Assembly: GCA_021838065.1 (NCBI GenBank)
Contig: JAKCEJ010000021.1
Location: 1 to 17,355, forward strand
DNA: 17,355 bases
Source of the DNA: Pseudomonadota bacterium
GTDB lineage: Bacteria; Pseudomonadota; Gammaproteobacteria; Steroidobacterales; Steroidobacteraceae
Direction of reading: 5' to 3'
Positions 1 to 7,725 of the stretch are shown piece by piece. The position numbers and the translations under genes are program-made. The number at the start of each line of letters is the position of its first letter. Position 1 is the first letter of the stretch. The notes under the pieces are model-generated. The model ran no database searches. It worked only from the letters and a program-made list of their open reading frames with translations, and was not told the origin of the DNA.

Positions 1-1
1 G

Positions 2-916
2 CAGGCGAAGGAACGCTTCAAGGTCGGCCTCATCGCGATTACGGATGTGGAGCAGGCCCGCGCCGCGCGCGACACCGCCGCCGCGGCGGTCATCACCGCC
101 AAGCAGACCCTCGCCAACGCGCTCGATCAGCTCGCGGTGATCACCGGCACCCAGTACCGCGCCTTGAGCGAGCCCGGGGACAGCCTGCCGCTCGCCATGC
201 CCCAACCGGCGAGCCAGGACGCCTGGGTGCAGACCTCGCTGAAGCAGAACCTCGCCCTCATCGCAAGCCGCCTCGCCCAGAGCGTCGCCGAGTACAACGT
301 GCGCGCCGCCTTCGGCAGCGACATCCCCACCGTCAGCCTCCTCGCCAGCCGCTCCTACAGCGACAATGGCACCAGCGAGACGATCTTCGGGCAGCTCTTC
401 CACGGTCTCGGCGCCACCACCAACGACCGGCAGATCGGCATCGAGTTCTCGCTGCCCCTCTTCAGCGGCGGCGGCGACCTCGCGCGCATCCACCAGACCC
501 AGTACCAGGCGATGGCCGCTCAGGATGCCGTGGAGCAGGCCTCGCGCTCAACCATCCAGCAGGCCCGCGACGCCTACCTGGGGGTGATCACCGGCATCGC
601 CAACGTGCGCGCGCTGCGCCAGGCGCTCACCTCGAGCCAGACGGCCTACAAGGCCACGGAAGCCGGCTACAAGGTCGGCACCCAGACCGAGGTCGATGTG
701 CTGAACGCCTTGAGCGCCCTGGTGGCGGCCCAGACCAATTACGCCACCAGCCGTTACCGCTACATCAACAGCATCATTCAGCTGCAGTACGCGGCGGGCA
801 CCCTCAGCCCGGCCGAGGTCGCGACCATCAACGAGTGGCTCACCACCGTGGTGCGCGTCTCGAGCGAGGGCGCATTGACCCCGGAGGGCATGACCCCGTC
901 TTCGCCGAAGGACTGA
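2..916 (+). CDS. tolC: TolC family outer-membrane efflux channel, 5'-truncated by window edge
   Basis: This is the C-terminal part (about 304 residues) of a TolC-family protein, the trimeric outer-membrane/periplasmic exit duct used by tripartite efflux pumps and type I secretion systems. The reading frame is open to the left edge, so the real start lies outside the window; the GTG at 47 is internal. Just before it the frame reads FKVGLIAITDVEQARA, the conserved segment of the first TolC repeat. The equivalent segment of the second repeat, AGYKVGTQTEVDVLNAL, lies near the C-terminus and is followed by the usual NYATSRYRYI and AAGTLSP. The long Ala/Gln-rich helical stretches fit the alpha-barrel. 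No pump or membrane-fusion gene is visible here, so the transport partner is unknown. The gene runs convergently into the DUF6165 gene with 26 bases between stop codons. Confidence 0.9.
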   Translation, partial: QAKERFKVGLIAITDVEQARAARDTAAAAVITAKQTLANALDQLAVITGTQYRALSEPGDSLPLAMPQPASQDAWVQTSLKQNLALIASRLAQSVAEYNVRAAFGSDIPTVSLLASRSYSDNGTSETIFGQLFHGLGATTNDRQIGIEFSLPLFSGGGDLARIHQTQYQAMAAQDAVEQASRSTIQQARDAYLGVITGIANVRALRQALTSSQTAYKATEAGYKVGTQTEVDVLNALSALVAAQTNYATSRYRYINSIIQLQYAAGTLSPAEVATINEWLTTVVRVSSEGALTPEGMTPSSPKD

Positions 917-946
917 GCGCGGCTGCCTCGGCGCGGCGCGCCTCAG
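913..946. other. Hairpin spanning the convergent tolC / DUF6165 stop codons
   Basis: CTGAG (913-917) plus CGCG (918-921) can pair with CGCG (937-940) and CTCAG (942-946), with one unpaired C at 941. The tolC stop codon (914-916) and the complement of the DUF6165 stop (943-945) both lie inside the arms. There is no T-tract on either strand, so it is not a canonical intrinsic terminator, but it could protect or help end the two facing transcripts. That function is inference. Confidence 0.35.
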
Positions 947-1332
947 CGGTACGGCTGGTAGGATTTCTCCTCGATGAGCCGTGATCCGAGCGCGCGGTTG
1001 ATGCGCTTCTTGACCGCCGCGCGCTCGTCGTTGGCGATGTACACCGAGCGGGCGAGCTCGATGAACTCCTGATCGAAGCGGCGCTCAGCCTCCTTGTCGC
1101 GGATGCGGTCCTCGATGTCCCAGAGGCGCTCGTTCACCGACTGCAGCGCGCGCTCATCGGCCGTGAGGTCCGCCGCGCCGCAGGCATCCCGCCAGGTACG
1201 CTCGAGCAGCTGAAGCTCGAGGCGCACGTTGGCGAGCTTGGCCGTATCCGTGATGCGCGCGGCCTTGATCCTCAGGATCGTAATCTTGTCGAGCAGCTCG
1301 CCCGGGGAGATCGGCACCAGGATGTCGTTCAT
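943..1332 (-). CDS. DUF6165 family protein, function unknown
   Basis: A 129-residue protein with the signature of the DUF6165 family: the start MNDILVPISPGELLDKITIL is followed by a KL.NVRLELQLLE segment and a charged helical C-terminal half ending in KSYQPYR. There is no signal peptide, membrane helix or recognisable catalytic motif, so it is probably cytoplasmic. The product is mostly alpha-helical by composition. Its ATG overlaps the stop of the upstream glycosyltransferase gene by 4 nt (ATGA), so the two are probably co-transcribed and translationally coupled. The coupling to a heptosyltransferase-family gene beside kdkA/waaA suggests a link to LPS or surface-glycan assembly, but that is inference from context; the biochemical role is not known to me. 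Confidence 0.8.
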   Translation of the reverse strand: MNDILVPISPGELLDKITILRIKAARITDTAKLANVRLELQLLERTWRDACGAADLTADERALQSVNERLWDIEDRIRDKEAERRFDQEFIELARSVYIANDERAAVKKRINRALGSRLIEEKSYQPYR

Positions 1333-2381
1333 CGGCGCGATGGTAACAATTCATCGAGCTTCGCGGTCACCTGATCCACCCCGATCAGGTCCATCACGCC
1401 CAGCTGCTCGATCTTGGCGCTCCACGGCAACCGATCGGGCTCGCAGCCGCGGAAGCGCCGCGCGGCTTCAGCGTAGGCGTTCACGCACCAGCGGCGCGAG
1501 AGGTACGGGCCGCTGCGCTCGGGATTGGTGGCCGCATACAGGCCGATCACCGGGGTCGAGACCATGGTCGCCATGTGCGCCGGGCCCGAGTCCGGGCTCA
1601 GCAGCACCGTGGCGCGCTCGAGCAGCGCCAGAAGCTGCGGCAGCGTGTCGCGCCCGATCTGATTGACGAGCGGGACGCGCGCGGCGCGCTCGATGAGCGC
1701 GCCCATCTCGCGCTCCGCCGCTGCGGGACCGCCGGCGAGAATGACGCGCATGTCGTGGCGGCGCACGGCATGCTCGGCGACCGCCGCGTATCGCTCGGGC
1801 CGCCAGTTGCGCAGCGCATGGCTCGAGCACGGACTGATGACCAGAGTTGCGCGCGCGTCGGGGATGAGCCGCTCGGCGTACTCGCGTGCCTCGGGGGACA
1901 GGGGGACGTCCCAGCGCAGCGTGCGCCCGGCGATGCCAAGGGCGTCCGTGAAGCCGAAGAAGCTGTCGAGCACGTGCTCGCGGGTGCGTGCGGCGATGCG
2001 CGCATTGGTGAACAGCCACTGCAGCTCGCGCGCCCGGGCGCGGTCGAATCCCAGCCGCAGCGAGGCGGGCACGAGGCGCGAGATCAGGCTGGCGCGCAGC
2101 GCGAGCTGCATGTGCAGCAGCACATCGAACCGGCGCCCGGCAAGCCGCGCGCGCACTTCGCGCGCCGAGGCGAGCCCGGCTCGCTTGTCGACGGTGATAA
2201 ACTCCACCCCCTCGATGAGCCCGAGCAACCGCGCTTCCGCCTTACCGATGATCCAGGTCAATTGCGTTTCGGGCCAGGCCCGCTGCAGCGTGCGCACGAT
2301 CGGCACGACATGGCAGGCGTCGCCGAGCGCCGAGAGTCTGAGGATGCACAGGGAACGCGGTGGTCGGTCTGGCGGCAACAT
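1329..2381 (-). CDS. Glycosyltransferase family 9 (heptosyltransferase-like)
   Basis: A 350-residue GT9 protein, the family of ADP-heptose:LPS heptosyltransferases (WaaC/WaaF/WaaQ type), which act at the cytoplasmic face of the inner membrane. Visible marks are the N-terminal CILRLSALGDACHVVPIVR, VISPCSSHALRNWRPERYA in the middle, and the C-terminal nucleotide-sugar-binding segment LSPDSGPAHMATMVSTPVIG at about residues 261-280, followed by GLYAATNPERSGPY. I chose the ATG at 2381 because the conserved Rossmann strand begins about 11 residues later. A GTG at 2450 is in frame but would overlap kdkA by 39 bases. Neither start has a convincing Shine-Dalgarno. The gene overlaps the downstream DUF6165 gene by 4 nt and is divergent from kdkA. 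The exact acceptor (heptose I, II, III or another sugar) cannot be read from the sequence. Confidence 0.87.
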   Translation of the reverse strand: MLPPDRPPRSLCILRLSALGDACHVVPIVRTLQRAWPETQLTWIIGKAEARLLGLIEGVEFITVDKRAGLASAREVRARLAGRRFDVLLHMQLALRASLISRLVPASLRLGFDRARARELQWLFTNARIAARTREHVLDSFFGFTDALGIAGRTLRWDVPLSPEAREYAERLIPDARATLVISPCSSHALRNWRPERYAAVAEHAVRRHDMRVILAGGPAAAEREMGALIERAARVPLVNQIGRDTLPQLLALLERATVLLSPDSGPAHMATMVSTPVIGLYAATNPERSGPYLSRRWCVNAYAEAARRFRGCEPDRLPWSAKIEQLGVMDLIGVDQVTAKLDELLPSRR

Positions 2382-2411
2382 CGCGGGTGTTGAATTAAGG
2401 AGCGCGAACCG

Positions 2412-3164
2412 GTGAGCGCGAACTGGCCGCTCGGGCCTCTGGTGAAGCACGCGCCCATCGCGGGCGGCGCCATGCTATACAACGCCGCCCTCGCCCGCAA
2501 TTGCCAGCCGGAGTGGTTCGAGCCGCAATTCTGGGCCGCGCGGGGCCGGCTCCTCGGCACGGCGCGCGGCCGCGGCACCACGCAGTTCGTGCAGGCCGGG
2601 GATCGCGAGCTGGCCCTGCGGCACTACCGGCGGGGCGGACTCGCCGCACGGGTCTACGGCGACCGCTACCTCTGGCGCGCCGAGGAGCGCACGCGGCCGT
2701 TCGCCGAGTGGGTGCTCACGCACCGTCTGCACCGGGCAGGCTTGCCGGTGCCGGCGCCGATCGCCGCCCGCTATCTGCGCCATGGGGGCTTCTACCGCGG
2801 CGACATCATCACCGAACGGCTCGCTGGCACGGCGTCGCTCACCTCGGCCCTGCAGGAGGCGGAGCTGCCGCTGCTCACGTGGATTTCGGTCGGACGATGC
2901 ATCCGGCGCTTTCACGATCTGGGCGTCTGTCACGCCGATCTCAACGCGCACAATGTGCTGCTCGGCGATGAGGCGGTGTATCTGGTGGATTTCGATCGCT
3001 GCCAGCTGCGTCCCGATGGCCTGTGGCGCGACGGCAACCTGGTGCGGCTGCGCCGCTCGCTGGAGAAAGTGACCTACGCGCTGGCGCCCGAGCGCTTCAC
3101 CGAAGCGGACTGGCACGCGCTGCTCGATGGCTACCGCTCGCAGCCGCCAGCGCGGGCGCCCTAG
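2412..3164 (+). CDS. kdkA: 3-deoxy-D-manno-octulosonic acid (Kdo) kinase
   Basis: KdkA phosphorylates the Kdo residue on lipid A at O-4 using ATP. It is a small protein-kinase-fold enzyme at the inner membrane. The 250-residue product shows AARGRLLGTARGRGTTQFVQ near the N-terminus, ALRHYRRGGLAARVYGDRY (invariant region with the nucleotide-binding Lys/Arg environment), the catalytic loop CHADLNAHNVLL and the metal-binding VDFDRC. The length matches the Haemophilus-type enzyme (about 240 residues). The start is GTG at 2412, preceded by a good AAGGAG at 2397-2402 with 9-nt spacing. It shares its last base with the GTG start of waaA (TAGTG), so the pair is translationally coupled. Only 30 bases separate it from the divergent GT9 gene. 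Confidence 0.95.
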   Translation: MSANWPLGPLVKHAPIAGGAMLYNAALARNCQPEWFEPQFWAARGRLLGTARGRGTTQFVQAGDRELALRHYRRGGLAARVYGDRYLWRAEERTRPFAEWVLTHRLHRAGLPVPAPIAARYLRHGGFYRGDIITERLAGTASLTSALQEAELPLLTWISVGRCIRRFHDLGVCHADLNAHNVLLGDEAVYLVDFDRCQLRPDGLWRDGNLVRLRRSLEKVTYALAPERFTEADWHALLDGYRSQPPARAP

Positions 3165-4438
3165 TGCGCCCGCTCTATCTGCTCGCCGTGTATGTGGCCG
3201 CGCCGCTGCACGCGGCGATGCTGTGGATCCGGGCTCGAGCGGCGCGCGATCCGCGCGCCCCGCCGCTCTCGCAGCGCTTCGGATTCGGAGCGCCGATCGC
3301 GGGGGCGCCGCTGTGGATCCATGCGGCCTCGGTCGGTGAGATGCAGCCGGCGGCGGCGCTGGTGACGGCGCTGCGCGCGCGCTGGCCGAGTCTGCCGATC
3401 CTGGTGACCGCGTTCACGCCGACCGGAGCGGCGCGCGCCGCCGCACTCGGCCCCGACGTCACGGTGCGCTATCTGCCCTATGACTTGCCGGGCTCGGTGC
3501 GCCGCTTCCTCGAGCGCGCGCGGCCCCGGATCGCGATCATCCTGGAAACGGAGCTGTGGCCGACGCTCTACCGCCAGTGCCGGCTGCGCGGCACGCCGCT
3601 GCTCATCGCGAGCGCACGTCTCTCAGGCCGCTCGGCGGGCCGCTATCGCCGCTTCGCAGCACTCCTGCACGATACGCTGCTCGAGGCGGTGGTGGCTGCG
3701 CAGACCGCGCAGGACGCCGAGCGCTTCCGCGCCATCGGCGCCGAGCCCGCGCGCACGCACGTTATCGGGAATCTGAAATTCGATTGCGCCCTGCCGCCGG
3801 ACATCGGCGTGCGCGGCGCCCGGCTGCGTGAGCACTATGCGCCGGCGCGCGCTCTGTGGGTCGCTGGCAGCACTCACGAGGGTGAGGAAGCCGCCGTGAT
3901 CGCCGCCCACCGCCAGGTGCGCGCTGCGCTGCCGGGCGCACTCCTGGTGCTCGCCCCGCGTCATCCGCAACGCTTCGAGGGGGTCGCCTCGCTGCTCGCC
4001 GCTCAGGGCATGGCTTACGTGCGCCATTCCCGCTCGCCCGAGCCCGCAGCCGCCGCGGAAGCCGCGGTGGTGCTGCTCGATACGCTCGGGGAACTGTTGG
4101 ATTTCTACGCGGCGGCCGATGCGGCCTTTGTGGGCGGCAGTCTCGTGCCGGTCGGCGGGCACAACCTGCTCGAGCCGGCGGCGCTCGGGCGGCCGATCGC
4201 CACCGGTCCGCATCAGTTCAACGCGCAGGACGTGGCGCGGCTGCTGCTCGAGTGCGGCGCGGCACGGCAGGTGCGCGACGAGGGGGAACTGGCCGAGTGC
4301 ATGACCGGCTGGCTGCGCGAGCCCGGTGAGCGCGCGCGCGCCGGGGCGCAGGGGCGCGCCGTGGTGAGCGCCAATCGCGGCGCGCTCGAGCGGCTGCTGG
4401 CGCTGATCACGCCAATGCTCGGCGCCGCGCAGCGCTGA
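3164..4438 (+). CDS. waaA: 3-deoxy-D-manno-octulosonic acid (Kdo) transferase
   Basis: WaaA (KdtA, GT30) transfers Kdo from CMP-Kdo to the lipid IVA precursor at the cytoplasmic face of the inner membrane. The 424-residue product starts with a hydrophobic anchor (about residues 3-22) and has WIHAASVGEM with the presumed catalytic base E59, then ETELWPTLYR, GNLKFD, GSTHEGEE, LAPRHPQR and the C-terminal FVGGSLVPVGGHNLLEP followed by ALGRPIATGPH. I chose the GTG at 3164, which overlaps the kdkA stop: the protein then begins MRPLYLLAVY, as family members do. The open frame extends upstream to 3023, but that part lies inside kdkA and does not resemble WaaA. The neighbouring kdkA hints that this enzyme adds a single Kdo, as in Haemophilus; this is inference. 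Confidence 0.95.
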   Translation: MRPLYLLAVYVAAPLHAAMLWIRARAARDPRAPPLSQRFGFGAPIAGAPLWIHAASVGEMQPAAALVTALRARWPSLPILVTAFTPTGAARAAALGPDVTVRYLPYDLPGSVRRFLERARPRIAIILETELWPTLYRQCRLRGTPLLIASARLSGRSAGRYRRFAALLHDTLLEAVVAAQTAQDAERFRAIGAEPARTHVIGNLKFDCALPPDIGVRGARLREHYAPARALWVAGSTHEGEEAAVIAAHRQVRAALPGALLVLAPRHPQRFEGVASLLAAQGMAYVRHSRSPEPAAAAEAAVVLLDTLGELLDFYAAADAAFVGGSLVPVGGHNLLEPAALGRPIATGPHQFNAQDVARLLLECGAARQVRDEGELAECMTGWLREPGERARAGAQGRAVVSANRGALERLLALITPMLGAAQR

Positions 4439-4451
4439 GCCGCCTCAGCGC
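4432..4451. other. Perfect 8-bp hairpin at the convergent waaA / zinc-finger junction
   Basis: GCGCTGAG (4432-4439) and CTCAGCGC (4444-4451) form a perfect 8-bp stem with the loop CCGC. The waaA stop (4436-4438) and the complement of the zinc-finger gene's stop (4445-4447) sit symmetrically in the two arms. There is no T-tract on either side, so any role in ending the two facing transcripts is inference. Confidence 0.45.
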
Positions 4452-4642
4452 CGCAGGGTGTACTCGGCGCCGCAGTAGGGGCATTTGGCCCAGCCGCTCT
4501 GCTCGATCGGCAGATACACCCGCGGATGGGAATTCCACAGCTGCATCTGCGGCATCGGACAGGACAGCGGCAGGTCTTCCTGCCCCACCTGGTACTGATG
4601 CTGTGCGTTCGGCTGAATCAGGGGCTGCGCGGCTGCGGCCAT
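4445..4642 (-). CDS. Small zf-CHCC zinc-finger domain protein
   Basis: A 65-residue protein that is nearly all one zf-CHCC domain: DLPLSCPMP (C28), LWNSHPRVYLPIE (H39) and AKCPYCGAEYTL (C54, C57), giving the Cys-His-Cys-Cys set expected to bind one zinc ion. The fold is related to the C-terminal domain of the mitochondrial complex I subunit NDUFS6. Bacterial members are short stand-alone proteins whose role is not established, so I give no function. The ATG at 4642 has an AAGGA ribosome site 6 nt upstream (complement of 4649-4653). A perfect TATAAT lies about 36 bases upstream of the start. The gene sits between glnE and waaA, convergent with waaA; the stops are 6 bases apart. Confidence 0.9.
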   Translation of the reverse strand: MAAAAQPLIQPNAQHQYQVGQEDLPLSCPMPQMQLWNSHPRVYLPIEQSGWAKCPYCGAEYTLRR

Positions 4643-4677
4643 GTCAATTCCTTGCGGGCACCGTCGGTTGAGCGTGC

Positions 4678-4683
4678 ATTATA
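4678..4683 (-). promoter_or_regulatory. TATAAT -10 box for the zinc-finger gene
   Basis: The minus strand reads a perfect TATAAT here (plus strand ATTATA), rare in this GC-rich sequence, and it predicts an mRNA leader of about 28 nt that includes the AAGGA ribosome site. At 17-nt spacing the upstream hexamer is GGCAAG, a poor match to TTGACA, so activity is uncertain. Its position in the 65-base gap after the glnE stop indicates the small gene can be transcribed separately from glnE. Confidence 0.5.
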
Positions 4684-4707
4684 CCGGCCCCGCGCGGCAT
4701 CTTGCCC

Positions 4708-7566
4708 CTAGACTCCCGGCCCGAAGGTGTCCGACCAGATGGCGCTGACCGCGGCCCGCTCGGCGGCGAATTCGGCGGCCGGCGCACGCTCCTCGCCGGC
4801 GCCGGCGAGCGCCAGATGGTGCCGGCAGGCCCGGTAGGCGCGATACGCGCCGGTGAGCGTATCGACGCTCGACTGGGGCACCAGATTCGCCGAGGCGACG
4901 GACTCGAGCTGCCGGATGGTGTCGGCGTACATCGCCACCGGCGGGTACTCGCGCGCCCACTTCAGTGCCCAGTACTGGGCCAGGAACTCGATGTCCGCGA
5001 TGCCACCGGCATCGTTCTTCAGATCCATCCAGCCCGCCTCGCCGCGGGGACGCTCGCGGCGCATCCGCTCGCGCATCGCGCGCACGTCCTCTCGAAGCTG
5101 CTCCCGGCGCACGCTGAAGCGCAGCACCTCGAGCCGGATGCGCTCGAATTCGGCGCACAATTCGCGCGAGCCGGCCACAGCGCGCGCATGCAGCAGCGCC
5201 TGATGCTCCCAAGTCCACGCCTCACGGCGCTGGTACTCGGCGAAGGCATCGATTTGTGTCACCAGCAGCCCGCCCTTGCCGCTCGGGCGCAGCCGCACAT
5301 CGACCTCGTAGAGCCGGCCTGCCGCCGAGTGCATGGTGAGCAGATGGACCACCCGCTGCACCAGACGGACGAAAAAAAGCTGATTGTCGATCGAGCGGGC
5401 GCCGACGGTCTCCTGCCGCTCGCCGCGCGAGTCGTGCACGAACACCAGATCGAGATCCGACCCGTAGCCGAGCTCCATGCCGCCGAGCTTGCCGTAGGCG
5501 ATCGCGCATACGCGCACCGGGCGGCGCTCCTCGCCGCAGGACGGCACGCCGAATTGCGCCGTGATCTGCCGCCAGCCGAGCTCGATGGCCCGATCGAGGA
5601 TGATTTCGGCGATTTCGGTGAGCCGGTCGCTGACGCGCATCACCGCCAGCCGGCCCGAGAGGTCCGCCACCGCCACCCGGAACACCGCCGCGCGCTGAAA
5701 GTGGCACAGCGCCTCGACCTGACGCTCCGGATCGTCGGGCTCGACCCGCTGCAGGGCGGCATCGAGCTCGCGCTCGAGCGCTTCGCGCCCGGGCAGCGTC
5801 TCGAAGGCGCGCTCATCGATGAACTCATCGAGCAGCAGCGGATAGGCGGCGATCTGGCGCGCCAGGAATTCGCCCCGCCGGCAGATCTCCACCAGCCGCA
5901 CCCGCACCGCGGGGCTCTCGCTGAGCAGCGCAAAGTACGCCGAGCGCTTGCCCATGGCCTCGAGGATCGCAAGGATGCGCTTGAGCACCGCCCGCTGTTG
6001 CTCGGCGCCGGCAGCCGCGGCGGCGATGTCGGCCAAGAGCGGCGGCAGCAGGGCCTGCAGGCGCCGCCGGCCGGCCTCGTCGAGCTTGCGCACCAGCGTC
6101 GAGGCGCGCAGCTCGAGCAGTTGCCGGGCCGTCTCGGCCGCAGAGACGAACCCGGCCTCGGCGAGCGATTCGGTGAGCGAGGCCGTCTCGGCCGAGTCGT
6201 CCCAGGCTCGGCCGAGATCGATCCGCACGCCGGAACGGGGACCGGCGGCGGCGCCTAACATCAGGCGGTTGAAGTGACCGGCCACGCGGGCGCGATGGCG
6301 GTCCAGCGTGCGCAGCAGTGCCGGCCAGTCCGTCTCGCCCATCGCCAGGGCGATGCGCTCGCGGGGCAGCGCCTCTTCAGGCAGCTGATGGGTCTGGCGG
6401 TCGCCGAGCATCTGCAGCGCGTTCTCCAGACGGCGCAGGTAGCGGTACGCCTCGATCAGTTCCCTGACCTGCGCCGCGGGCAGGATCCGGACCTCGGCAA
6501 GGAGCGCAAGCGCGGCGAGCAGCGAGGTGGTCTGCAGCCGCGGGTCACGCCCGCCGCGAACGAGCTGGAAGGTCTGCGCGATGAACTCGATCTCGCGGAT
6601 GCCGCCCGGGCCGAGCTTGATGTGCCCGGCCAGCTCGCGCCGCACCACCTCGCGCTCGATGAGCGCCTTCATCTCGCGCAGACTCTCGAACACGCCGTAA
6701 TCGAGATACCGGCGGTAGACAAACGGGCGCAGCGATGCGGCCTGGATGTCCGCGAAGCGCGCAGCGCCGCTGACCGCGCGCGCCTTGACGTACGCGTAGC
6801 GCTCCCAGTCGCGTCCGTGCAGCGGCAGATAATCCTCCAGCGCGGCGAAGCTGGTCACGAGTGGCCCGCTGTCGCCGAAGGGCCGCAGGCGCATATCCAC
6901 GCGCAGCACGATGCCCTCGTGCGTGGGCGACTCCAACAGCCGGATCGTCCCCTGGCCGAGCCGGGTGAAGAACTCCTCGTTGCTGATCGGGCGCGGGCCG
7001 TCGGTCTCACCGTGCTCGGGAAACAGCAGCACCAGATCGACGTCGGAGGAGAAGTTCAGCTCGCGCCCGCCGAGCTTGCCCATGGCCACCACCACCAGCG
7101 GCTGCGCCTGCCCGTCCGGGCCGCGCGGCTCGCCGAACCGCTCGGTCAGCTGCCCTCGCGCGTACTCGGCGCACACGGCAACCGCCGCATCGGCGAAATC
7201 GGAAGACTCCCGCAGGCTCTCCTCGATGTCGGCCCAACCCGCCAGCGCGCGCCACGCGATACGGACCAGCTCACGCCTGCGCCAGCGGCGCAGCGCCGTG
7301 AGCATCTGCGCCTCGGTGTCCGCCGCCGGCGGGGCCCGGCGCGCGGCCTCGCCGGGCTCGAGCGGCCGCTCGAGCCCGAAATGCGCCGCGAGGTCGGGCA
7401 GCAGTTGCGGATCGCGGATGCAGGCCTCGGCGACGAAGTCGCTCGCCGCAAACACTCGGGGCAACGCCTCTGCGGTCGCCGGCGCCAGGGTTTCCCGCAG
7501 ACCCGGCGCGGCCGCCTCCAGAGCGTCCAGGTGACGCTGCATGCAGACATCGAGCGCGGACGTCAT
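4708..7566 (-). CDS. glnE: Bifunctional glutamine synthetase adenylyltransferase / adenylyl-removing enzyme
   Basis: GlnE attaches AMP to, and removes it from, the GlnA subunits of glutamine synthetase, switching nitrogen assimilation in response to PII and glutamine. The 952-residue product matches the usual length (about 946 in E. coli). It has two nucleotidyltransferase domains. The N-terminal adenylyl-removase domain carries GKLGGRELNFSSDVDLVLLF with D175 and D177, then DMRLRPFGDSGPLV and GPGGIREIEF. The C-terminal transferase domain carries YGKLGGMELGYGSDLDLVFV with D704 and D706, then DVRLRPSGKGGLLVT and NDAGGIADIEFL. Both Asp pairs are intact, so both activities should be present. The ATG at 7566 has only a weak GGGA-like ribosome site. 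A strong terminator separates the gene from groEL upstream; no glnA or glnB is in view. Confidence 0.97.
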   Translation of the reverse strand: MTSALDVCMQRHLDALEAAAPGLRETLAPATAEALPRVFAASDFVAEACIRDPQLLPDLAAHFGLERPLEPGEAARRAPPAADTEAQMLTALRRWRRRELVRIAWRALAGWADIEESLRESSDFADAAVAVCAEYARGQLTERFGEPRGPDGQAQPLVVVAMGKLGGRELNFSSDVDLVLLFPEHGETDGPRPISNEEFFTRLGQGTIRLLESPTHEGIVLRVDMRLRPFGDSGPLVTSFAALEDYLPLHGRDWERYAYVKARAVSGAARFADIQAASLRPFVYRRYLDYGVFESLREMKALIEREVVRRELAGHIKLGPGGIREIEFIAQTFQLVRGGRDPRLQTTSLLAALALLAEVRILPAAQVRELIEAYRYLRRLENALQMLGDRQTHQLPEEALPRERIALAMGETDWPALLRTLDRHRARVAGHFNRLMLGAAAGPRSGVRIDLGRAWDDSAETASLTESLAEAGFVSAAETARQLLELRASTLVRKLDEAGRRRLQALLPPLLADIAAAAAGAEQQRAVLKRILAILEAMGKRSAYFALLSESPAVRVRLVEICRRGEFLARQIAAYPLLLDEFIDERAFETLPGREALERELDAALQRVEPDDPERQVEALCHFQRAAVFRVAVADLSGRLAVMRVSDRLTEIAEIILDRAIELGWRQITAQFGVPSCGEERRPVRVCAIAYGKLGGMELGYGSDLDLVFVHDSRGERQETVGARSIDNQLFFVRLVQRVVHLLTMHSAAGRLYEVDVRLRPSGKGGLLVTQIDAFAEYQRREAWTWEHQALLHARAVAGSRELCAEFERIRLEVLRFSVRREQLREDVRAMRERMRRERPRGEAGWMDLKNDAGGIADIEFLAQYWALKWAREYPPVAMYADTIRQLESVASANLVPQSSVDTLTGAYRAYRACRHHLALAGAGEERAPAAEFAAERAAVSAIWSDTFGPGV

Positions 7567-7700
7567 GACGTCCCATACAGCCCGAAGCCACCCTGAAATG
7601 CAAGGTGCACCGGCCGGCTGGCGTTGGATGAAGGCAACAGTGCAACAGCCTGCGGGGCGCAGGGCGGCAACAAAATGTATCGCCGAGCAGACACAAAAAA
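7567..7700 (-). other. glnE leader region
   Basis: This 134-base stretch lies between the groESL terminator and the glnE start and must hold the glnE promoter if glnE is transcribed on its own. I cannot pick out a convincing -35/-10 pair. It contains a small perfect hairpin at 7649-7663 (CCTGCG, loop GGG, CGCAGG) and a nearby short direct repeat CAACAGTGCAACAG at 7635-7648. No small ORF with a ribosome site stands out. Confidence 0.3.
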
Positions 7701-7725
7701 GAAGCCCCGCAAATTGCGGGGCTTC
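7695..7725 (-). terminator. Intrinsic terminator of the groESL transcript
   Basis: GAAGCCCCGC (7701-7710) and GCGGGGCTTC (7716-7725) form a perfect 10-bp GC-rich stem with a 5-nt loop. Read on the minus strand the stem is followed directly by TTTTTT (complement of 7695-7700), the classic Rho-independent form. It lies 139 bases beyond the groEL stop and upstream of glnE in the same direction, so it should separate heat-shock transcription from glnE. On the plus strand no T-run follows, so it acts in one direction only. Confidence 0.88.

Noticed and set aside
3023..3163. N-terminal extension of waaA
   Set aside because: The upstream 47 codons lie entirely inside kdkA and translate to non-WaaA sequence; the GTG at 3164 gives the correct family N-terminus.
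4702..6258. A 518-codon plus-strand frame opposite glnE
   Set aside because: Shadow of glnE; no recognisable domain, and glnE is complete with both catalytic motifs.
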